Of a DNA stretch of 64,000 bases, positions 58,585-64,000 are shown piece by piece (position 1 is the first letter of the stretch; the number at the start of each line of letters is the position of its first letter). The notes under the pieces were generated by a model. It made no database searches. It saw only the letters and a list, made by a program, of their open reading frames with translations, and was not told where the DNA came from. Source of the DNA: Clostridia bacterium (lineage in GTDB: Bacteria; Bacillota; Clostridia; Christensenellales; Aristaeellaceae); contig JAFPWH010000063.1 of assembly GCA_017395065.1 (NCBI GenBank), positions 1 to 64,000 of the forward strand, in the 5' to 3' direction. Position numbers and translations under genes: made by a program.

Positions 58585-59979
58585 TCAGACGACGTGCCTG
58601 AGCGTCCTTTCGATCAGGCTTTCGACCGGCACCTTGCCCACGCCTATGATCGTGGTGTCCAGCGTGCCGTTTAAGGGCCTGAGCCACTTTTCGTCTATGC
58701 AGCCGAGGCCGCCGCGCATGCCGAGGACGGAACCCACGGTGGCGCCGTTGCAGTCGGTGTCGAAGCCGGTCTGCACGGCCATGCAGATCGATTTTGAATA
58801 GTCTCCCCCGCCGTAGAGGAGCGAGGCGCAAACGATCAGTGCGTTGCTGATCGTGTGGCACCAGCCGTAGCCCGTGTGCTCGTCGTAGAGGGCATGGATC
58901 CACTCGAACGCCTCTTCCCCGCTCAGGCCGCTTTCGTATTTGTCGAGCAGCGCTTCGACGCTTTCGTGCAGGCGGCTGTTCTTCGGGATCTCGCCAAGGC
59001 CCATGCGGATTATGGAAGGGATGTCCTGTTCCACGGCAGCGGCCGCGATCAAGGCGGCAGCAAGCATTTCGCCGTAGATGCCGTTCTTTACGTGGCTTAT
59101 GCGCGCGTCGCGCCAGGCCATTTCGGCGGCGGTCCCGCAGTCGCCGGGGTTGATGTAGCCGAAATAATCGCCCCTGATCTGCGCGCCGATCCACTCGCGG
59201 TACGGGTTTTCGTATTTGGCGGTCATGGGCGGCCTGAGCCCCCTGATCATGTTGCAGTAAGCCACGCGCTCCGCGGTGCAGTAGGCGGTTTTGGGCTGGC
59301 GGCTCAGCCACACGGCGCACACGTCGTCGCTCGTGAAATCCCGCCCGTATCTTTCGATCAGCACCTGATACAGGCAGGTATAGTTCGTGTCGTCGTCCAC
59401 GGGCGCGCATTCGATCTTATCGGCGTAGCAGCGGTGCTTGAAGCCGTAGCGGTAGCGCGTCTCGTAATCTTCGGGCAGGTCGGACGAGACGATGTAGCGG
59501 TGCATCGGGTAGTTCCCGCTCTCTTTGAGGAACGGGATCAATTCCTCGGTGCGGATGCCCTCCACGGTCTTGCCCAGAAGGCAGCCCGCGATGCGCCCGT
59601 ACCACGCGCCGGAAAGCTTGTCCCGCAAAAGCTCGCCGCGCGGCCCGTCTTTCTTTTTCGGGTTTCCCTTGCGTGCCGCACGGATGGCGTCCAGTTCGTC
59701 CGGCTCGTCGTAGCCGAAATCCGGCCTCACGGCGCAGCTTTCGATCTCCCCGAACAGCCTGTCCGCAGCCAGGGCCTTGAACGGGCCGTCTTCGAGCGCC
59801 TTCACCTTTTCGAATACGTCCTTGAGGGGTTCCACGTCCAGTCCCTCGCCCTCGCACTGCATGTACTCATCCGTGAGCTGTTTGGAATACGTCTCCCAGG
59901 TCTCGCCCGCGCCAGCGCAGCGGTAGATTCTCGGCATGTCGCCTACGTCCGGATTCATGACTCTTTGCATTGCGTCCAT
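58585..59979 (-). CDS. ADP-ribosylglycohydrolase family protein
   Basis: 464 residues. The fold is identified by GAWYGRIAGCLLGKTVEG, the metal-binding APVDDDTNYT and the C-terminal TGFDTDCNGATVGSVLG, where Asp residues hold two magnesium ions. DraG-type enzymes remove ADP-ribose from proteins or nucleosides. An extra N-terminal 100 residues precede the catalytic domain. ATG 59979 is chosen over the TTG at 60012 because GGCGGG lies upstream. It follows the antiporter genes by about 30 bases and may be cotranscribed. Substrate unknown. Confidence 0.88.
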   Translation of the reverse strand: MDAMQRVMNPDVGDMPRIYRCAGAGETWETYSKQLTDEYMQCEGEGLDVEPLKDVFEKVKALEDGPFKALAADRLFGEIESCAVRPDFGYDEPDELDAIRAARKGNPKKKDGPRGELLRDKLSGAWYGRIAGCLLGKTVEGIRTEELIPFLKESGNYPMHRYIVSSDLPEDYETRYRYGFKHRCYADKIECAPVDDDTNYTCLYQVLIERYGRDFTSDDVCAVWLSRQPKTAYCTAERVAYCNMIRGLRPPMTAKYENPYREWIGAQIRGDYFGYINPGDCGTAAEMAWRDARISHVKNGIYGEMLAAALIAAAAVEQDIPSIIRMGLGEIPKNSRLHESVEALLDKYESGLSGEEAFEWIHALYDEHTGYGWCHTISNALIVCASLLYGGGDYSKSICMAVQTGFDTDCNGATVGSVLGMRGGLGCIDEKWLRPLNGTLDTTIIGVGKVPVESLIERTLRHVV

Positions 59980-60008
59980 CGTGATCCCGCCTTTCTTTTG
60001 TCTGTTTT

Positions 60009-62075
60009 TCAAGCGTGTTTAATGAGGATGTACACCAGCGCCGCGACGATGCCCAGCGTCGCGACGATCAAACCGAAGGTGATCGTATTGGTAAAGAAGC
60101 TGCCGTAGCGTAAGTCGGTGACCTCGCGCGGGTCGGGGGGCATTTCGGGCTTCAGGCGGTCCAGCGCTCTCTGCGCGTGCGCCGCGCGGTCCCTCACGGT
60201 CATGGCCGCGCCTTGCGTCTTTCCGCGCGTGTCCGCGCCGTGGTCGACGAACACAGCCTCGTGCACGATCAGCGCAAGCCAGTCCGTCGCGCCGCCAAGC
60301 AGCCGCGAAAGCAACAGGAGCAGGGAAGAAAACGCCTTCGCCGCCGCGTCGCCGACGGGGTTCAGAAGCTTCATCAAAAAGGCGAGAGCTTCCGGCAGGA
60401 GCTTACAGAAGAAGGGCCGGTAGACGTCGTCCTCCAGGTCGAAGGCGGGCTTTCTGTCGACGTAGCCCCTGCGCGCGTCGAGCATCCATTTGCGCACGAC
60501 GAGCAGGTAGACCAGTACGCCGATCAGAAGCGATATCGCGCCGCCCTTCAGGTTTTCAAAGCTGAAGAAATCGATCTCCTCAAAGCCCGTCACGCCCGCA
60601 AACGGCAGGCAGAGCCTTGCGATAGTTTTCGGCAAAAAGCGCGTGAGCAGCCCGAAGGCAGGGATGAGAAGCGCGGAAGTGATCAGTGCAAAGCGCGAAG
60701 GCGCGTTCAGGCAGCTTCTGCCTTCCGAGTCGTACTTCTTTTGCAGTTCGCCGTCGGCGTTTTTTTCTATGAATATGCAGACGTAGGTCTTGAGCATGTA
60801 CGCCGCGGTGAGCCCAGCCGCAAACAGGAACACCCATTCGCACAGCCGGAAGGCAAAGCTCCCGCTCTCACGGACCCATTCCGCCAGTCCCTCGTGGATC
60901 ATGGTTTTGGAAAGGTATCCGTTGAACAGGGGCACGCCGCTCAGGCCCAGCGCGCCCAGCAGGTAGCAAACGTGCAAAAGCGGCTTTTTGCGCCCGTAGC
61001 CGCGCAGCTTATTCAGATCCAGGCTGTGCGCGTTCATGTAGATCGCGCCCGCCGTCATAAAGAGCACGAGCTTGAGCACCGAGTGGTTGAGCATGTGGCC
61101 AAACGCACCGACCAGCGGCAGCGCGCCCTCCTCCTTCAGCAGCACCGAGGAGGCGACGCCCGTCAAGATATAGCCGATCTGCGACATGCTGGAGCAGGCG
61201 AGCGTGCGCTTGAGATCGACCGAAAACGCGCCAAGCACCGCGCCGAGCAGCATCGTGGTCAGCGCGATGCCCAGCAGTACGCAGCCGTAAACATAGTCGT
61301 CCCGGAAGATGCCGAAGGACACGACCAGCACGCCGAAGATGCCGGCTTTGGTCAGAAGGCCGCTAAGCAGCGCGCTGGCCGGCGCCGGCGCGACGGGGTG
61401 CGCCTTGGGCAGCCATATGTGCAGCGGGAAAGCGCCCGCCTTGGCCAGGAAGCCAAAGAGGATCAGTGCGCCGGGCAGCGCGTTTTTTCCCGAAGAAAAG
61501 GCGTTTCTCACGTCTTCGAAGCGCAGGCTGCCGATGTTTTGCTGCAGAAGCAGCATACCCATCAGCGTGACCATGCCGCCCAGCACCGCGATGCCCAGAT
61601 ACGTGGCCGCGGCCCGCATGGCCCCCGGCGTTTCCTCCTGCGCGACCCATGGGTAGGAGGCCATGGACATGATCTCAAAGAAGATGAACGCGCAGAACAG
61701 ATCGTCCGACAGGAACATGCCGGTAACGCCGGTCAGCGTGAGCAGGTTAAAGAAATAGTATCTTTCGTTCCTGTGATGCCCCCGGAAATACCTTGGGCAC
61801 AAAAGCGAGGTCTCGAACCACATGAACGCCGCGACGCACACGTAGAGGCTTCGAAAGCCGTCCGCCCGGAAGGAGACGTTCATGCCGCAGAAGTCCTTAA
61901 GCGAAAGCACGGCTTCCCTGCCGTTATAAGCGTTCAGGAGCAGGCAGACCGAAAGGACGAGCTGCGCAAGGCAGGACGCGCTCAGCGCAAAGCCTGCCGC
62001 GCGCTCGCTCTTTCGGGCGCACAGCTTGACGCTCACACAGCCCGCGAGGGGCAAAAGAATCAAAGCAGCGATCAT
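60009..62075 (-). CDS. Proton-translocating antiporter subunit (complex I NuoL/MrpA-D-like), long form
   Basis: 688 residues and about sixteen membrane helices. It has the complex-I-antiporter core: FIFFEIMSMASYPWV (conserved Glu), FGFLAKAGAFPLHIWLPKAHP (broken helix with the key Lys) and ACSSMSQIGYILTG. A hydrophilic tail of about 100 residues extends the C-terminus. Such subunits pump protons or sodium in Mrp antiporters, hydrogenases (Mbh/Ech) and complex I. The gene overlaps its upstream neighbour (ATGA at 62072-62075), so the subunits form one operon reading leftwards. Confidence 0.88.
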   Translation of the reverse strand: MIAALILLPLAGCVSVKLCARKSERAAGFALSASCLAQLVLSVCLLLNAYNGREAVLSLKDFCGMNVSFRADGFRSLYVCVAAFMWFETSLLCPRYFRGHHRNERYYFFNLLTLTGVTGMFLSDDLFCAFIFFEIMSMASYPWVAQEETPGAMRAAATYLGIAVLGGMVTLMGMLLLQQNIGSLRFEDVRNAFSSGKNALPGALILFGFLAKAGAFPLHIWLPKAHPVAPAPASALLSGLLTKAGIFGVLVVSFGIFRDDYVYGCVLLGIALTTMLLGAVLGAFSVDLKRTLACSSMSQIGYILTGVASSVLLKEEGALPLVGAFGHMLNHSVLKLVLFMTAGAIYMNAHSLDLNKLRGYGRKKPLLHVCYLLGALGLSGVPLFNGYLSKTMIHEGLAEWVRESGSFAFRLCEWVFLFAAGLTAAYMLKTYVCIFIEKNADGELQKKYDSEGRSCLNAPSRFALITSALLIPAFGLLTRFLPKTIARLCLPFAGVTGFEEIDFFSFENLKGGAISLLIGVLVYLLVVRKWMLDARRGYVDRKPAFDLEDDVYRPFFCKLLPEALAFLMKLLNPVGDAAAKAFSSLLLLLSRLLGGATDWLALIVHEAVFVDHGADTRGKTQGAAMTVRDRAAHAQRALDRLKPEMPPDPREVTDLRYGSFFTNTITFGLIVATLGIVAALVYILIKHA

Positions 62076-63517
62076 AGTGCCTCCTGCAGGTGCCTAAGAA
62101 GCGCGATTATCCTGTCCGCAAATAAGCTGACCGCGAGGATGGCGAGCAGTACGGCGCCGACCGAAATCTTCATTTGCGGGCCCATATCGATCTTTTTCAT
62201 TTCCCCGCCGCCGGGCGGCGCGAAGTACGCGGGCACGGCGCAGGTAAAGATGTAAAACGCGGTCAGTATCGCCGAGGCGATCAGGCAGCCGATCCCGATC
62301 AGTTCGAACGCGCCCGCGCCTTCGAGCGCGGAAGTTATGATCAGGTATTTGCTCGTGAATCCGCAAAGCGGCGGAACGCCCGTAAGCGCCGCGCCCGACA
62401 GCGTGAACGCAAAGAACGTGAAGGGCATGTACTTCGCAAGCCCCCGCATTTCGTGTATGTCCGTCCTGCCGCTTTTGACCATGACCGCGCCGGCCGCGAA
62501 GAACAGCGCGATCTTCATCAGCGAATGGAACAGCATGTGGCAAAGCGCCGCCGTGAGCGCGCTTTGGCTTAGCAGGCTCAGCGCAAAGAGCATGTAGCCC
62601 AGGTTGCTGACCGTGGACCAGGCCAGGCGACGCTTCAGATGGGTCTCTCGAAGCGCCCGCACCGCGCCGTAAAGCACCGTGGCGGACGCAAGCAGCATCG
62701 GCGCGTACTGCGCGTAGCTGCCCGCGATGTCCCTGCAGTCGAACACGTAGTACACCGCGCGCGCCACGGAGTACACGCCCGCGTTCACGACGGCCACGGC
62801 GTGCAGAAGCGCCGTCACGGGCGTCGGCGCGACCGAGGCCTTGGGCAGCCAGCGGCTCAGGGGAAAGACGGCCGCTTTCACGCCGAAGCCGATAAAGGCC
62901 AGGATGAAGGCCACGCGCTTGAGCGTGAGCGGCCCTTCGGCGCCCAGCCCGCCGTAGGTGAAGACAGCTTCGCTGCCCGCCATGCAGTGCACGATCACCA
63001 TCGCCGCAAAGCCAAGGGATGTGCCGCCGATCAGGTACATGAGGTACGCCCGCCCCGCGCGGTAGGCTTCCTTGTTCTGCCCGTGCTCCACCAGCGGGAG
63101 CGTGACCACGGTCAGGCACTCAAAGAAGATGTACAGCGTGAACAGGTTTCTGCTCGAGGCCAGAAGGAGCGTCACCCCGTAGGCCATGGTATAGAATACG
63201 AAGAAGTTGCCCGTCCTCTCCTCGTGGCGCATGTATTCGAACGCGTACAAAAGCGCGAGGGGCCACAGCGCGCCGACTAAGCAAAGGAAGAAGCGGCTCA
63301 AGCCGTCGACGCCGAAAAGGCAGACGAAATTCTGGCTGAGCTTAAACAGCCTGAGCGTATCCGGCGGCAGGGCGAAAGCGCAGACGAAAACAGAAATGCT
63401 CGTTATCAGCGTTACGCCCATCAGGTACAGGTTTCTTGCCCGCTCGCTCCGAAAGCGTATCAGCGCCGAGATCGGGCCGCCGATCAGGGGCAAAAGGGCG
63501 CAGATTGCAATGTACAT
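62072..63517 (-). CDS. Proton-translocating antiporter subunit (NuoM/MrpD-like)
   Basis: 481 residues, about fourteen membrane helices. Conserved features are LYIFFECLTVVTLPLVEH (Glu), FGVKAAVFPLSRWLPKASV (broken helix with Lys) and AWSTVSNLGYMLFA. The second of three paralogous antiporter-type subunits. Its stop overlaps the next gene by four bases. Without the hydrogenase or NADH module in view I cannot tell whether the complex is an Mrp-type antiporter or a hydrogenase-linked pump. Confidence 0.88.
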   Translation of the reverse strand: MYIAICALLPLIGGPISALIRFRSERARNLYLMGVTLITSISVFVCAFALPPDTLRLFKLSQNFVCLFGVDGLSRFFLCLVGALWPLALLYAFEYMRHEERTGNFFVFYTMAYGVTLLLASSRNLFTLYIFFECLTVVTLPLVEHGQNKEAYRAGRAYLMYLIGGTSLGFAAMVIVHCMAGSEAVFTYGGLGAEGPLTLKRVAFILAFIGFGVKAAVFPLSRWLPKASVAPTPVTALLHAVAVVNAGVYSVARAVYYVFDCRDIAGSYAQYAPMLLASATVLYGAVRALRETHLKRRLAWSTVSNLGYMLFALSLLSQSALTAALCHMLFHSLMKIALFFAAGAVMVKSGRTDIHEMRGLAKYMPFTFFAFTLSGAALTGVPPLCGFTSKYLIITSALEGAGAFELIGIGCLIASAILTAFYIFTCAVPAYFAPPGGGEMKKIDMGPQMKISVGAVLLAILAVSLFADRIIALLRHLQEAL

Positions 63518-63557
63518 TGCTTTTCTCCCGCAGTATTATTTGTAGAGCGCGTTCTTC

Positions 63558-64000
63558 TCAGAACAGCCCTTCGGCGACGGACGTAAAGAAGCGCACGATG
63601 CCGCCCGGGAACATGCCCAGCAGTACGCTCAGAAGCGCAAATACGGCCATAGGCAAAAGCATCTTAAGCCCGGCTTCGCATTTTTCGCCGCCCGGTTCGT
63701 CCTGCCCGGTATAGAACGCCTTTATCGAGATGCTCATAAGGTACGCAGCAGTCAGGATGGCGCTGAGCAGCAGGCAGGCTGGGCCGATCCAGGAGGCGGC
63801 GTAGCCCGTCGAGAGCGTGCCCTGCGCGAGGTTCCATTTGCTGACGAAGCCGCCGCTTGGCGGTATGCCGATCAGGCCCAGCGAGACGACGGTGAAGAGG
63901 ACCATCGTCACGGGCATGCGCTTTCCTATGCCGCGCAGGGAATCGACCTCGGTGATCCGGGTTTTGTGGATCACCGCGCCCGCGCTCATGAACAGCGTGT
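63558..64000 (-). CDS. Proton-translocating antiporter subunit, partial (5' end outside window)
   Basis: Only the C-terminal part is present: the frame continues past the window edge (codons before the internal Met at 63989 read TLF). Visible parts are MRPVTMV-like helices around LIGIPPSGGFVSKWNLAQG, the conserved segment that follows the ion channel of NuoN/MrpD proteins, then three more helices. 40 bases separate it from the next subunit. It is the first of the three antiporter genes seen; more subunits probably lie to the right. Confidence 0.82.
   Translation of the reverse strand, partial: TLFMSAGAVIHKTRITEVDSLRGIGKRMPVTMVLFTVVSLGLIGIPPSGGFVSKWNLAQGTLSTGYAASWIGPACLLLSAILTAAYLMSISIKAFYTGQDEPGGEKCEAGLKMLLPMAVFALLSVLLGMFPGGIVRFFTSVAEGLF

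Noticed and set aside
60177..62255. 692-residue frame antisense to the antiporter subunit
   Set aside because: Arg/Gln/His-rich composition with no domain, complementary to a membrane protein gene.

Overview
The window looks like a 64 kb piece of a Clostridia (Bacillota) chromosome of medium-high GC. Pointers are the strong AGGAGG ribosome sites, the LplB/YtcP-type sugar importer, a T-box in front of valS, tilS-hpt, a formate-tetrahydrofolate ligase and a VanR/VanS-like two-component pair. Bases 1 to about 22.8 kb are accessory DNA (an integrated plasmid, phage satellite or conjugative-type element; its left end lies outside the window and no integrase is visible). Bases about 23.1 kb to the end are ordinary chromosome.

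Accessory part. 1-2982: eight small plus-strand genes of unknown function, interleaved with two type I hammerhead ribozymes and one decayed relative. 3025-7262: a primase-polymerase/SF3 helicase gene flanked on both sides by dense short repeats that look like iterons, plus two small genes whose upstream regions share TTACGC repeats. 7278-8985: a zinc-ribbon protein gene and an IS66 transposase relic. 8986-18637, all minus strand: sigma-like regulator, NlpC/P60 endolysin, SSB, BhlA/UviB-like holin, a 2084-residue RHS/YD-repeat protein with a predicted PD-(D/E)XK nuclease tip, and a probable immunity gene. 18638-18969: two long hairpins and no gene. 18970-22743: small protein, ImmA/IrrE protease, XRE repressor, divergent second XRE regulator and a RepA-like AAA ATPase. 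This control module resembles the ImmR/ImmA switch of ICEBs1-type elements.

Chromosomal part. 23161-26697: carbohydrate ABC importer (two permeases and a binding protein). It converges on a minus-strand operon at 26798-31334: BadF-family sugar kinase, two SIS-domain phosphosugar proteins and a DUF5107 protein. Then follow a multidrug-type ABC exporter, REP-like palindromes, a GNAT acetyltransferase, an HExxH protein, a PNPOx-like protein, a MacB-like ATPase/FtsX permease fusion, tilS-hpt, an HtrA-like protease, a PrsA-like foldase, a response regulator/histidine kinase pair, pgsA, T-box/valS, rsmA and a heterodimeric ABC exporter with one degenerate ATP site. After these come fhs, a Gfo/Idh/MocA oxidoreductase, an EVE-like/zinc protein, pgi, an ADP-ribosylglycohydrolase and three complex-I-like antiporter subunits, the last one cut by the window edge.

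Most notable: the hammerhead ribozymes between small genes (one has the preceding gene's stop codon inside its catalytic core), the repeat arrays around the primase, and the sigma/endolysin/SSB/holin/RHS-toxin/immunity operon, which suggests holin-assisted release of a very large polymorphic toxin.
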